From: Haloferax litoreum
GTDB taxonomy: Archaea > Halobacteriota > Halobacteria > Halobacteriales > Haloferacaceae
Direction of reading: 5' to 3'
DNA: 64,000 nt
Assembly (NCBI RefSeq): GCF_009674605.1
Contig: NZ_WKJO01000003.1
Span: 1-64,000, forward strand
Below the pieces are notes generated by a model. That model saw nothing but the letters and a program-made list of their open reading frames with translations. It ran no database searches and had not been told where the DNA came from. Within the stretch, counting starts at the first letter, position 1. Every line of letters begins with the position of its first letter. Shown in pieces: positions 34,880 through 42,879 of this stretch. A program made the position numbers and the translations under genes.

Positions 34880-36328
34880 ATGGAATACAGTGGCCCAACG
34901 AGTCTCTACATCGACGGAGACTGGGTAGATGCTGAATCTGGCGAGACCATCGAGACGTTCGACCCTGCGACTGAAGCGCGCTACGCAGAAGTCGCCTGTG
35001 CCGAGGAGACGGACGTAGACGCCGCTGTCGAAGCAGCGAAGTCTGCAGCAGCACGCGGTAGCGAGTGGCGAACGATGGACCCATCCACGCGTGGCGAGAG
35101 ACTCCGGGCGATGGCCGACGCCATCGAGGCACGGAAAGACGAGATTTCGCTCGTCGAATCCCACGATAACGGGAAGACGCCGTTCGAAGCGGGGATGGAA
35201 GTCCAGATGGTCGTCGACACGTTCCGTTACTACGCTGGCTGGACCGACAAAGTGACCGGTGAGTATAACGCCGTCCCCGGCGACCGCGTAAACTTCACGA
35301 CGCGCGAACCACTCGGCGTCACCGGCCACATCGTCCCGTGGAACTACCCCTTCCAACTCGCTGGCCGGAGCATCGCACCGGCACTCGCCTGCGGGAACAC
35401 CGCTGTCGTGAAGCCCTCCAGTCAGACCCCCCTTTCGGCCCTCTACTACGGTATCGCAGCAGAAGAAGCAGGCCTCCCCGAGGGCGTCGTCAACGTCGTC
35501 CCCGGAAGTGGCTCGACGGCAGGGTCGGCCCTCGCCTCCCACTCGGATGTCGAACACGTCACGTTCACCGGTAGCACCGAAATCGGGAAGCGTGTCATGG
35601 CTGACGCCGCAGAGAACGTCACCGGTGTCACGCTCGAACTCGGCGGGAAAGGTCCGCACGTCGTCTTCCCCGACGCCGACCTCGACGCCGCCGCGAAAGG
35701 TGTCCACTACGGTATCTTCATGAACGCCGGCCAGATGTGCTGGGCCGGGTCCCGTCTCCTCGTCCACGAGGACGTCGCCGACGAACTCGTCGAGAAGATT
35801 GTCCAGCGGGCCGAGGCGACGCCCCTCGGGTCCGGCATCGACGACGACGGCCGGATGGGTCCCGTCGTGAGCGAAAACCACATGGAAGACGTACTCGAAT
35901 ACATCACCATCGGTGTCGAAGAGGGCGCAACCGTCGCCTGCGGTGGCGGCGTCGACGAAGACAAAGAGTCTGGCTACTTCGTCGAACCGACGGTCCTGAC
36001 TGACGTGACGAACGACATGACCGTCGCCCGTGAGGAGATTTTTGGTCCCGTCCTCTCCGTCATCGAGTTCAGCGACCAAGACGAAGCAATCGAACTCGCC
36101 AACGACTCGCCGTACGGCTTGCTCGCTGGCATCTGGACGCAGGGTCTCTCTCGTGCCCACCAGGTCGCCGACGCCCTCGACTACGGCATGGTTAGCGTCA
36201 ACGAGTATCCGGTCACGTTCCCGCAGACGCCCTTCGGCGGTACGAAACAGAGTGGTCACGGCCGCGAGCAGGGCGAAGAAGCAGTCCGCGAGTTCACGCA
36301 GGCGAAGAACATCAACCTCAACATCTGA
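34880..36328 (+). CDS. Aldehyde dehydrogenase family protein
   Basis: A 482-aa NAD(P)-dependent aldehyde dehydrogenase. Visible are the substrate/NAD segment VPWNYPFQLAGRSIAPALACGNTAV (Asn in WNYPF), the general-base Glu in LELGGKGP, the catalytic Cys in NAGQMCWAGSR, and the late EIFGPVLSV and FGGTKQSGHGRE blocks. All catalytic residues are present. It may oxidise the semialdehyde produced in the PaaZ step (inference from its place between paaK and paaABCD and from the stand-alone MaoC hydratase). Betaine- or other aldehyde substrates fit the family too. Confidence 0.9.
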   Translation: MEYSGPTSLYIDGDWVDAESGETIETFDPATEARYAEVACAEETDVDAAVEAAKSAAARGSEWRTMDPSTRGERLRAMADAIEARKDEISLVESHDNGKTPFEAGMEVQMVVDTFRYYAGWTDKVTGEYNAVPGDRVNFTTREPLGVTGHIVPWNYPFQLAGRSIAPALACGNTAVVKPSSQTPLSALYYGIAAEEAGLPEGVVNVVPGSGSTAGSALASHSDVEHVTFTGSTEIGKRVMADAAENVTGVTLELGGKGPHVVFPDADLDAAAKGVHYGIFMNAGQMCWAGSRLLVHEDVADELVEKIVQRAEATPLGSGIDDDGRMGPVVSENHMEDVLEYITIGVEEGATVACGGGVDEDKESGYFVEPTVLTDVTNDMTVAREEIFGPVLSVIEFSDQDEAIELANDSPYGLLAGIWTQGLSRAHQVADALDYGMVSVNEYPVTFPQTPFGGTKQSGHGREQGEEAVREFTQAKNINLNI

Positions 36329-36537
36329 ACGAACCCGCCGCCGTCGACGAGTGACGACTGCGTGAGTTCCCGTTCCGAACGCGCACGCAGCCATCTCGGC
36401 GACTGCTGATTTTCCACGTATCGCCGCACACGTCGTGCGGCGCTCTGCCCCCATAGTCGTGGACGAGTAGTGCTACCGCTCGGAGTACTCGGGTACGTTC
36501 GAAAGGGTAGCACGGGTGAGGTGGTGTTTCGAGTCGT

Positions 36538-36708
36538 TCAGCCGAACTTCTCGAACGGTTCTTGACAGTCGTTGCAGAAGTGCATCGACCGGCAGAGCGA
36601 CGGGCCTTTCGGGTGCTCTCGTTCGGTGTTCGTCCCGTTACAGTACGGGCACTGGGCACCCTTCGTCTCGCCCGTCGTCGTCACACTCGGGTCGAATGAG
36701 CGTCGCAT
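36538..36708 (-). CDS. Detached PaaD-type zinc ribbon protein
   Basis: A 56-aa protein with four Cys ligands in CPYCN and CNDC, an SLCRSMHFC segment and an ending EPFEKFG. This layout matches the C-terminal zinc ribbon of bacterial PaaD, where it is fused to the DUF59 domain. Here the ATG lies 2 bp after the stop codon of the DUF59-only PaaD gene, so the PaaD protein is encoded in two parts. PaaD is needed for maturation of the phenylacetyl-CoA epoxidase, probably in metal or Fe-S handling. It is short and easily missed in automatic annotation. Confidence 0.75.
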   Translation of the reverse strand: MRRSFDPSVTTTGETKGAQCPYCNGTNTEREHPKGPSLCRSMHFCNDCQEPFEKFG

Positions 36709-36710
36709 GG

Positions 36711-37136
36711 TCACACACTCAGGCCGAATTCACGGAGGTCTTTCCGTCCCTGTTCGGTCACCATCGCGGTGGTCCACGCGGGACTCCACACGAGATTGAG
36801 CATCACGTCTTCGACACCGTCGACAGCGCTGACGGCATCCCGGATGTCGTCTTCGAGCATGCTTCGTGCGGGGCACCCGGTGTACGTCAGGGTCATGTCG
36901 ATTCGTGCTTCGCCCGTCTCCGTTTCGACCCCGACGGCGTAGATGAGACCCAAGTCGACGATGCTGATGGGCATCTCGGGGTCTTCGACCGAGTAGAGCG
37001 CGTCCCAGACGTCTCGTTCGATACCGACTGCACCGTCGCCGGTGGCCGGGAGTTCGTCGTGGGCCGTTCCCTCCGCGTAGTCCGTGTGTGCACAGAGGTT
37101 CGCGTCGGTCTGGTCGGGGTCGAATTCACTACTCAT
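36711..37136 (-). CDS. paaD: Phenylacetyl-CoA epoxidase subunit PaaD (DUF59 domain only)
   Basis: A 141-aa MIP18/DUF59-family protein. The family core runs from about residue 43: YSVEDPEMPISIVDLGLIY, TLTYTGCPARSMLEDDI with the conserved Cys, and the closing VEDVMLNLVWSPAW. An N-terminal part of about 40 residues is extra. Bacterial PaaD has a C-terminal zinc ribbon; in this protein it is missing and is encoded by the next ORF (36538-36708). The gene overlaps the upstream paaC by 8 bp. The role is assembly/maturation of the epoxidase. Confidence 0.9.
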   Translation of the reverse strand: MSSEFDPDQTDANLCAHTDYAEGTAHDELPATGDGAVGIERDVWDALYSVEDPEMPISIVDLGLIYAVGVETETGEARIDMTLTYTGCPARSMLEDDIRDAVSAVDGVEDVMLNLVWSPAWTTAMVTEQGRKDLREFGLSV

Positions 37137-38001
37137 CGTCTGGGTCCTTCATAATCTTCATCGCCGAGTGGCGACCGAGTTCACGGTAACTCTTCGTGAA
37201 CTCGTCGAAGAGGTCGAACCAGGCGTCGGTGTGCGACTGGTCGCGACCGGTTTCGTCGGGGAGGTCGAAGTCCGCGTGGTGGACGTCGTACTGTTCGGGC
37301 AGTTGTGCCTCCTCGACGTGCAGTCCAACGGATTCGAACGCGGAAACGACTTCGTCGAGCCACGCCTCGCGCATGGAGAGGAGGTTCTCCGTGCGGAGGC
37401 CGAGTTCGTCGATACGTTCTTCCATCTCGTCGTCGGTCGGCGAGAAGAGCGTCAGCGCGTACGGGAGGAGGCGGTCGACTGCGTCCTGCATCCGTGTTCG
37501 GGTGTCGTCGTCCTCACAGAGGCGTTCGAGCCAACTCCGAGCGTGTTCGCGGTGGTAGCGCTCTTCGGAGAGCACCTTCTCCACGCGGTCACGCAGACGC
37601 GGGTACGACGAGTCTTCGAGTGCCTTGAGACGGACGAACTCGGCTTCGTCGTAGAGGTACGACCGGACGACTAAGTCGGCCCAGTCACCCTCGTCGAAGG
37701 GGAGTTCACAGAGCGTACTGTGTCGCCAATCGCCGGCGTCGCGTTCCCAGATGAGGTCCGGTTCTTCGTAGCCGAAGTCTTCGAGCAGGTCGTACCAGAG
37801 GCGCGCGTGGCCCAGTTCGTCCTGTGCGATGTTCGCGACGGCGATGTCGGACTCGATGGTCGGTGCGCGAACTTGCCACTCAGTGTAGCGTTCGGCGATG
37901 ACGAACTCGTCGTCTGCCAGAGTGAACAGGAGCGTCTCAACTGCTTCGCGCTGTTCGTCCGAGAGGTCCTGTGGACCCGGAAGTTGTTGTGCTGCTGCCA
38001 T
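37129..38001 (-). CDS. paaC: Phenylacetyl-CoA 1,2-epoxidase subunit PaaC
   Basis: A 290-aa ferritin-like helical protein of the PaaC family, the structural partner of catalytic PaaA. In well-studied bacterial PaaC the diiron ligands are lost, but here two ExxH motifs are visible: DELGH (E62, H65) and EERYH (E147, H150), plus acidic residues in SYLYDEAEF (near 118-121). It may therefore still bind metal. The start codon overlaps the paaB stop by 1 bp (TAATG), and its end overlaps paaD by 8 bp, so the operon is tightly coupled. Confidence 0.92.
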   Translation of the reverse strand: MAAAQQLPGPQDLSDEQREAVETLLFTLADDEFVIAERYTEWQVRAPTIESDIAVANIAQDELGHARLWYDLLEDFGYEEPDLIWERDAGDWRHSTLCELPFDEGDWADLVVRSYLYDEAEFVRLKALEDSSYPRLRDRVEKVLSEERYHREHARSWLERLCEDDDTRTRMQDAVDRLLPYALTLFSPTDDEMEERIDELGLRTENLLSMREAWLDEVVSAFESVGLHVEEAQLPEQYDVHHADFDLPDETGRDQSHTDAWFDLFDEFTKSYRELGRHSAMKIMKDPDDE

Positions 38002-38330
38002 TAGTCGTCACCGTCCACGACGGCCCGTCGCTGTTGTTCTGCCTCTGCCTGTTCGTCTTCGGACGCCGCGACTTCCTCTGCCGCCGCCTCGAAGTTGTAC
38101 GTCATCGCCCAGCGGTACGACTTGTCCGTCGTGCCACCGAAGGCGACGTCTTCGGTGTCGACTTCACCGATTTCGTCTTTCGGGACGACCCACAGACTGT
38201 TGGTGGGCATCCGTCGTGCGTGTTGTACTTCTGCGAACAGCAACGCCATCTCCCGGTCGGGAGCGTGGACGTTGCCGCAGTGCGTGTGGTAGTCGCCGGC
38301 CTTCTTCTGTCGGAATACTTCCCAAATCAT
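38001..38330 (-). CDS. paaB: Phenylacetyl-CoA 1,2-epoxidase subunit PaaB
   Basis: A 109-aa PaaB protein, a small bridging subunit of the epoxidase complex. Typical blocks are MIWEVFRQKKAGDYHTHCGNV, HAPDREMALLFAEVQHARR and SLWVVPKDEI. The acidic Ala/Glu-rich tail after residue 80 is longer than in many bacterial forms and fits a halophile. ATG at 38330 is chosen because PaaB proteins start here with MIWEV/MxWEVF; the upstream part of the frame is the reverse of other sequence. It lies 13 bp after paaA and shares 1 bp with paaC. Confidence 0.92.
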   Translation of the reverse strand: MIWEVFRQKKAGDYHTHCGNVHAPDREMALLFAEVQHARRMPTNSLWVVPKDEIGEVDTEDVAFGGTTDKSYRWAMTYNFEAAAEEVAASEDEQAEAEQQRRAVVDGDD

Positions 38331-38343
38331 CGAATCACTCCGT

Positions 38344-39291
38344 TTAGTCCGCCGCCTGCGGGCTTTCGCCGCCACCGTACAGGCGCTGTTCGTGGCTGTC
38401 CATCGATTCACGGACCCAGGCGACTGCTTCCTGAGCCTTCTTGCGGCCGTCGATTTGGCCGAGTCCGGGTTCGTACTCGTTCTTCGCAATCTGGAAGAAC
38501 TCGTCCCAGTTCAGTTCGTCTTCGGCGACGTTGTAGGTGCCATCGTCGTTCTTCTCGATGGTCGGCGTGTCCGGGATTTCGAGTCCGTACTTCTCGGCTT
38601 TCGGGATGTAGGTGTTGAGGAACGCACGGCGCAGTTCGTCGTTGGACTTCTGCTTGAGGCCGACTTCACTGGCGAATCCGTGGTGCGTCGACTGCTTGTC
38701 GGTCGGACCGAAGAACTGGATGATGCGCGGCCACCACTTCTCGAAGGCTTCCTGCGCCATCTCCTGTTCCTTCTTCGACCCGGTCATCAGTTCGTGGAGC
38801 ATCGCTTCGCCGTGTTTGACGTGGAAGCCCTCTTCGAAACAGACTTTGTCCATCGCGTGGGCGTAGGGTTCCCACGAGGTGCTCTTGAGCGTCGCCTGCC
38901 GGCGCATCGCGGCACCGTCGACGAAGAACGCAATCATCGGCGTCTCGACCCACGACTCCATCGGGTAGTGGAAGCAGTTGAGGAACTTGCCCTGCCCGTT
39001 GGCGAGTTCGTCGAGCATCTCGTCACGGGTCTTGATGCCGAGACTCTCCGCGGCACGGTAGAGCAGTTGGCCGTGTCCGAGTTCGTCCTGCACCTTCGCC
39101 GAGAACGCCAGTTTTCGTTCGAGACTCGGTGCCTGACGGATGAAGGGTCGTTCGAGGTACGCCCCCATTATCTCACTGTTCGCGTGGAACTGTATCATCC
39201 GGGTCGCGGCCTTGCGGTACTCCTCCGGCATCTCGTCCTTCGGAGAGAACTCGCGCGGTCCCGCCCGTTCTTTGACAGTTTCGAGGTCCAT
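38344..39291 (-). CDS. paaA: Phenylacetyl-CoA 1,2-epoxidase catalytic subunit PaaA
   Basis: A 315-aa diiron monooxygenase subunit that inserts oxygen in the aromatic ring of phenylacetyl-CoA to give ring 1,2-epoxyphenylacetyl-CoA. The expected ligands are all visible: E40 (FHANSEIMG), E70 and H73 (QDELGHGQ), D125 (FVDG), E154 and H157 (CFEEGFHVKHGE). Length is close to bacterial PaaA. ATG at 39291 begins at the conserved start; the longer open frame upstream covers the promoter. First gene of paaA-paaB-paaC-paaD-zinc ribbon. No paaE reductase follows. Confidence 0.95.
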   Translation of the reverse strand: MDLETVKERAGPREFSPKDEMPEEYRKAATRMIQFHANSEIMGAYLERPFIRQAPSLERKLAFSAKVQDELGHGQLLYRAAESLGIKTRDEMLDELANGQGKFLNCFHYPMESWVETPMIAFFVDGAAMRRQATLKSTSWEPYAHAMDKVCFEEGFHVKHGEAMLHELMTGSKKEQEMAQEAFEKWWPRIIQFFGPTDKQSTHHGFASEVGLKQKSNDELRRAFLNTYIPKAEKYGLEIPDTPTIEKNDDGTYNVAEDELNWDEFFQIAKNEYEPGLGQIDGRKKAQEAVAWVRESMDSHEQRLYGGGESPQAAD

Positions 39292-39336
39292 CGGTATACA
39301 CAGAACTATCACGGATAACCACTTACGAATTGGCCC

Positions 39337-39368
39337 GTCTATAGACTGTCTTTTTATACACCGGGTGT
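39337..39368. promoter_or_regulatory. Regulatory region between paaA and the HTH_10 gene
   Basis: In the 103-bp divergent space there is GTCTATAGAC (10-bp palindrome, 39337-39346), a TATA-like ttttata (39352-39358) and ACACC-G-GGTGT (39358-39368), a perfect inverted repeat partly covering the TATA end. The last one is a good candidate operator for the neighbouring HTH_10 regulator. Confidence 0.45.
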
Positions 39369-39394
39369 GTAGAGGAGACAGAGTTGATACACGT

Positions 39395-40033
39395 ATGATA
39401 GATGAGTGTCTCGTCGCAGAGTTTCGCATCGACGGGGACGACTGCCCCCTCGCCAGAGCGACGACGAACGTCTCAGTGACCATCGATGCGAGTGCACCGC
39501 AACTTCGGGCCGATGGAAACGTCTTGCTTCACTTCACCGCACCGCCGGACGACAGATTAGCGGACGTCCTCGACGAGGACGATACCATCAGATATCTCCA
39601 CGTTACCCGCACGGACGATGCGTACACCTACCGGTGTCTCTCGAAACACCCGTGCGTCGTCCACGAACTCGTCGACGTCGGATTCCTCGTTGAGTCGATG
39701 CAGTACAACGACGGTGGAGCGACGATGCGCGGTGCAGTCGTCGGGAACGAAGTCCTCAGAGGCGTGATGGAGAAAGCGGGTCAAACGGTCGGTATCCAAC
39801 TCCAGCGCGTCTACCCGCTTCGAACCGACGAAGAATCGGCCATCGGCCGCGCGTGGGAACTCACGTCAGCCCAAGAAGAGAGTCTGGAAGTCGCATACGA
39901 GATGGGGTACTTCGACCTCCCGCGAACAATTACGGCGGACGATGTGGCCGCCGAACTCGGCATTAGCAAGTCGGCGTTCCTCGAACGGTTACGGCGCGCC
40001 CAACACTCGGTGTACGGTGTGCTGTTCGGGTAG
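39395..40033 (+). CDS. Bat-type HTH_10 transcriptional regulator
   Basis: A 212-aa regulator. The N-terminal part (about 1-150) is a Bat-family ligand domain without PAS or GAF motifs. The C-terminal HTH_10 domain (about 155-210) has LTSAQEESLEVAYEMGYFDLPR and a recognition segment VAAELGISKSAFLERLRRAQ. The ATG at 39395 is used because the domain starts with MIDECLVAEFRI and the frame upstream runs across the paaA promoter. Its position opposite paaA makes it the likely local regulator of the phenylacetate operon (inference). A PaaG-like gene follows 76 bp later. Confidence 0.88.
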   Translation: MIDECLVAEFRIDGDDCPLARATTNVSVTIDASAPQLRADGNVLLHFTAPPDDRLADVLDEDDTIRYLHVTRTDDAYTYRCLSKHPCVVHELVDVGFLVESMQYNDGGATMRGAVVGNEVLRGVMEKAGQTVGIQLQRVYPLRTDEESAIGRAWELTSAQEESLEVAYEMGYFDLPRTITADDVAAELGISKSAFLERLRRAQHSVYGVLFG

Positions 40034-40109
40034 CAGCGAGGCCCTCCTTTATGCGTGCTCGGAACGTACCTCCGCGAGGCTATTTATCTCGTGTCCGTGT
40101 AGCGGGGGT

Positions 40110-40874
40110 ATGCGAGTCGAAGACGAAGACGGAATTCGGACAGTGACGTTCGACCGGCCGGAGGTCAAAAACGCGTTTACCGCCGACGTCGCACGCGAAC
40201 TCTCGGAAGCACTCGAAACAGTCTCCTTCGAAGAGTTCGACGCCGTGGTGGTGACCGGCGACGGCGACGCGTTCAGCGCCGGCGGGGACATTGAGGCGAT
40301 GGCCGAACGCGACGAGACGGCACGCGAGTCGTACCAGCGCGTCCGCGAGACGCTCGGCCGTGTCGCTGAGGCGATTCTCACTGCGCCAGTTCCCGTCGTC
40401 GCTCGCGTCAACGGCGACGCCGTCGGCGCAGGGATGTCAGTCGTCGCCGCCTGCGACTTCGCCTACGCCGTTCCTGACGCACGGTTCGCCGCGTCGTTCG
40501 TCAACGTCGGATTGGTCCCCGATGCTGGCGCGACGGTGACGCTCCCCGAACTCGTTGGCCTCAGGGCGGCCAAAGAATTGGCCTTCACTGGGAAACTCGT
40601 CTCGGCGGACCGCGCTGCCGAACTGAACCTCGTCAACGAGGTTGTCGACGCCGACGAACTGGACGACGTTGTAGACGAGACGGTCCATACGCTCGCCTCG
40701 CGTCCGACCGAGACGCTCGCACTCGCGAAAGAAGCGATTCACGCGAACCTCGGTCGCCCATGGCGAGACGGCCTCGAACGAGAAGCGCAGGCGCAAACCC
40801 TCGCGTACGATACTGATGCGCACGAAGAAGGGGTTTCGGCGTTCTTGGAAAAACGCCGACCGAATTTCGACTGA
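40110..40874 (+). CDS. Enoyl-CoA isomerase of the PaaG type (ring 1,2-epoxyphenylacetyl-CoA isomerase)
   Basis: A 254-aa crotonase-fold protein. The oxyanion motifs are AFSAGGDIEAM and GDAVGAGMSVVAACD. The hydratase Glu positions are not kept; instead there is an Asp in VGLVPDAGATVTL (D138), as in PaaG and related isomerases. This suggests that it turns the ring epoxide into oxepin-CoA, the step after PaaABC, and possibly also isomerises double bonds later. It follows the HTH_10 regulator on the same strand. ATG at 40110 is chosen because the domain starts there; the longer frame overlaps the regulator gene. Confidence 0.85.
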   Translation: MRVEDEDGIRTVTFDRPEVKNAFTADVARELSEALETVSFEEFDAVVVTGDGDAFSAGGDIEAMAERDETARESYQRVRETLGRVAEAILTAPVPVVARVNGDAVGAGMSVVAACDFAYAVPDARFAASFVNVGLVPDAGATVTLPELVGLRAAKELAFTGKLVSADRAAELNLVNEVVDADELDDVVDETVHTLASRPTETLALAKEAIHANLGRPWRDGLEREAQAQTLAYDTDAHEEGVSAFLEKRRPNFD

Positions 40875-40892
40875 AGTGCTGTTCGGTGTCGG

Positions 40893-41768
40893 TTAGTTCA
40901 GACCGAGGAACTCCTCGGCGTTCTCCCAGAGAATCTTCCGTTTGACCTCGTCGGGTGCGTCGAAGGACTCGTCGAAGGACTCGAACCACGTCTCCGGCCG
41001 AATCATCGGGTAGTCGGTGCCGAACATGACCTTGTCCTGCAGTATCGTCTTCGCGTAGTGGAGGACCTGGTCGTCGATGTACTTCGGAAGCCACCCCGAG
41101 AAGTCCATGTAGACGTTCCCCTTCTGCTGGCAGATGGCGAGTTGCTCTTTCTCCCACGGGAACGCCGGGTGGGCGATGAGAATCTGCAGGTCGGGGTGTT
41201 CTGCTGCGACGTCGTCGATGAGCATCGGGTTGCCGTACTTGATTTTCAGGCCACGGCCACCGGGTGACCCGGCACCGAGCGTCGAGTTTCCGCCGTGGAA
41301 GATAACGGGCACGCCGAGGTCCTCGATAGTGTCGAACAGTTCTGTGTGTGCGTCGTCACTCGGGTCGAACCCCTGTGCGATTTGCTGGAACTTGAACCCC
41401 GAGAGCCCTAGGTCTTCGACACAGCGGATAGCCTCTTCGACACAGTCGTCTTTCAGTGGGTCAACGCTGCCGAACCCGACGAAGAAATCAGGGTACTCGT
41501 CGCGAATCTCGGCGACGTAGTCGTTCGGAACTGGTGGGTTGCCAGTGTTCGTCTCGGCGTCCCACCCGAGCATAATCGCCTTTCCGATTCCGTACTCGTG
41601 GTACTCCTCTATCATGGCCTCGTAGTCCCACGTCTCCATCTCGGTGCCGAACTTGTTCGCCGCGTCTTGCATCATCTCGCCGCCTGCATCCCGAAGGAAC
41701 TCCGCCGTCGGTTGGTGTGCGTGCGTGTCGATTATGCGCGGCTCGTCGAGCGAATCCCTCACGGTCAT
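40893..41768 (-). CDS. Amidohydrolase family protein (ACMSD/TIM-type)
   Basis: A 291-aa metal-dependent hydrolase of the Amidohydro_2 group. Visible ligands are His in IIDTHAHQP (near residue 14), Lys/His in FHGGN, His in LIAHPAFPWEK and Asp in MFGTDYPMIRPE, as in 2-amino-3-carboxymuconate semialdehyde decarboxylase-like enzymes and 4-sulfomuconolactone hydrolase. These enzymes decarboxylate or hydrolyse ring-cleavage products. ATG at 41768 is set by a TATA element 27 nt upstream. It ends 18 bp from the convergent PaaG gene. The substrate is unknown. Confidence 0.85.
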   Translation of the reverse strand: MTVRDSLDEPRIIDTHAHQPTAEFLRDAGGEMMQDAANKFGTEMETWDYEAMIEEYHEYGIGKAIMLGWDAETNTGNPPVPNDYVAEIRDEYPDFFVGFGSVDPLKDDCVEEAIRCVEDLGLSGFKFQQIAQGFDPSDDAHTELFDTIEDLGVPVIFHGGNSTLGAGSPGGRGLKIKYGNPMLIDDVAAEHPDLQILIAHPAFPWEKEQLAICQQKGNVYMDFSGWLPKYIDDQVLHYAKTILQDKVMFGTDYPMIRPETWFESFDESFDAPDEVKRKILWENAEEFLGLN

Positions 41769-42171
41769 CGATAGACGACGGTTGCCCGACGATAAAAATC
41801 GAACGGAGAATCTCACGAGCCGCGAGAAGGGAATGGGTGGGTGCGACGGTGATGGCGTCCGACGCGGGTACCTGTTCGTCGTGGACCCCTCTAAACGTCC
41901 AGCCAAACAAATTAGGGACGGTCAGGGTTGGCCGTCGAATGCCGACGTAACATAATTATCACAATAGCTATGAAAGTAGTATAGAGTAAATATAAAGATA
42001 TAAATGAAGAGAGACAGGGACTCGCGTACGAACAGATGCATATTCTGAGGTTCGTCCAAAGAAGCGTGATTGTCTATTTATTCGGGGCTACAATATCACA
42101 TTCGGTGTCGATACCCTGAATTAGTTTTTCACAGTCTCCGTGAAGTATTTTGGATAGAGAATACTATTTTT
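41769..42171. other. Gap of 403 bp, AT-rich on its right half, no supported gene
   Basis: The left part (41769-41945) has normal base composition and holds the promoter of the amidohydrolase gene. From about 41950 to 42180 the sequence is strikingly AT-rich compared with the genome (for example ataaatataaag tracts). No open frame with coding character, RNA gene or repeat array is seen. It lies downstream of the methyltransferase gene. Confidence 0.55.
41791..41800 (-). promoter_or_regulatory. TATA element of the amidohydrolase gene
   Basis: On the minus strand it reads GATTTTTATC and is centred 27 nt before the ATG at 41768, supporting that start. Confidence 0.5.
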
Positions 42172-42798
42172 TCACTCATGTTCGCTCGTGAGACGGTCCC
42201 AGTGACGACCCGGATACGACTGTGTCGGACCGTGGGAATTCCGCGCGACGATGGTCGCCGTCGCCGACGTTCTGTCGTCTCGCTCTTCGGTCGATTCCTC
42301 GTAGTAGAGGACGGTCATGTCGAGACACGCCCGAAGGAGTTCGTTCGACTGAAATCGATACCGGTCGGTGCTCGGTCCGACTGTCGCCGGTGACGACGAC
42401 TGCAGGTGGTGCTGGTAGAAGAGGATGCCACCCGGTTTGAGCGCCGCCTTGATGTCGCCCAACCGGTCGAGTGTCCGAAAGAAACTGAGTGTGACGACGT
42501 CGTATGCATCCATGGGATACTCGTACTCGGTTGCGTCGGCTTGCACGGTCTGTACCCGATTCGAGATATCGGCCGCAGCAGCGCGTTCGTCGACGATTTC
42601 GAGGCCAGCGGCAGACTGGTCGAGGGCGTCGACGTCGTAGCCGTGCTGTGCGAGGAAGATGGCGTTTCTCCCGGTTCCGGCCGCAACGTCGAGTGCACGG
42701 CCATCGGGGAACGTATCGACGTACGCACGCAACACTGGCGACGGGTCTGGGTCTGTTGGATACGTTCCTTCACTGAAACGCTCGTCCCACTTGTCCAT
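42172..42798 (-). CDS. SAM-dependent methyltransferase (class I, TehB-like)
   Basis: A 208-aa class I methyltransferase. It begins with MDKWDERFSEGTYPTD, as in the TehB/thiopurine-methyltransferase-like group, and has SAM motif I (ALDVAAGTGRNAIFLA, about residues 35-50), an acidic residue after the second strand (DVDALDQSA) and motif IV-like DVVTLSFFRTL. The substrate is not evident; tellurite, selenium compounds or small organic molecules are typical for the group. Divergent from the rhodanese gene by 81 bp, which may point to sulfur or metalloid detoxification. Confidence 0.85.
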   Translation of the reverse strand: MDKWDERFSEGTYPTDPDPSPVLRAYVDTFPDGRALDVAAGTGRNAIFLAQHGYDVDALDQSAAGLEIVDERAAAADISNRVQTVQADATEYEYPMDAYDVVTLSFFRTLDRLGDIKAALKPGGILFYQHHLQSSSPATVGPSTDRYRFQSNELLRACLDMTVLYYEESTEERDDRTSATATIVARNSHGPTQSYPGRHWDRLTSEHE

Positions 42799-42879
42799 GG
42801 AGCGACTACGGACGCCCCCGTGTTGAACGTACGTCTCGAAGCGCCAGCGCTTTGCGACTCGCCACGTTCAGTGAACGTA

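Noticed and set aside
34733-36454. A 573-aa minus-strand frame opposite the aldehyde dehydrogenase
   Set aside because: The + strand has a perfect aldehyde dehydrogenase with catalytic residues and a TATA element; the antisense frame has no recognisable domain.
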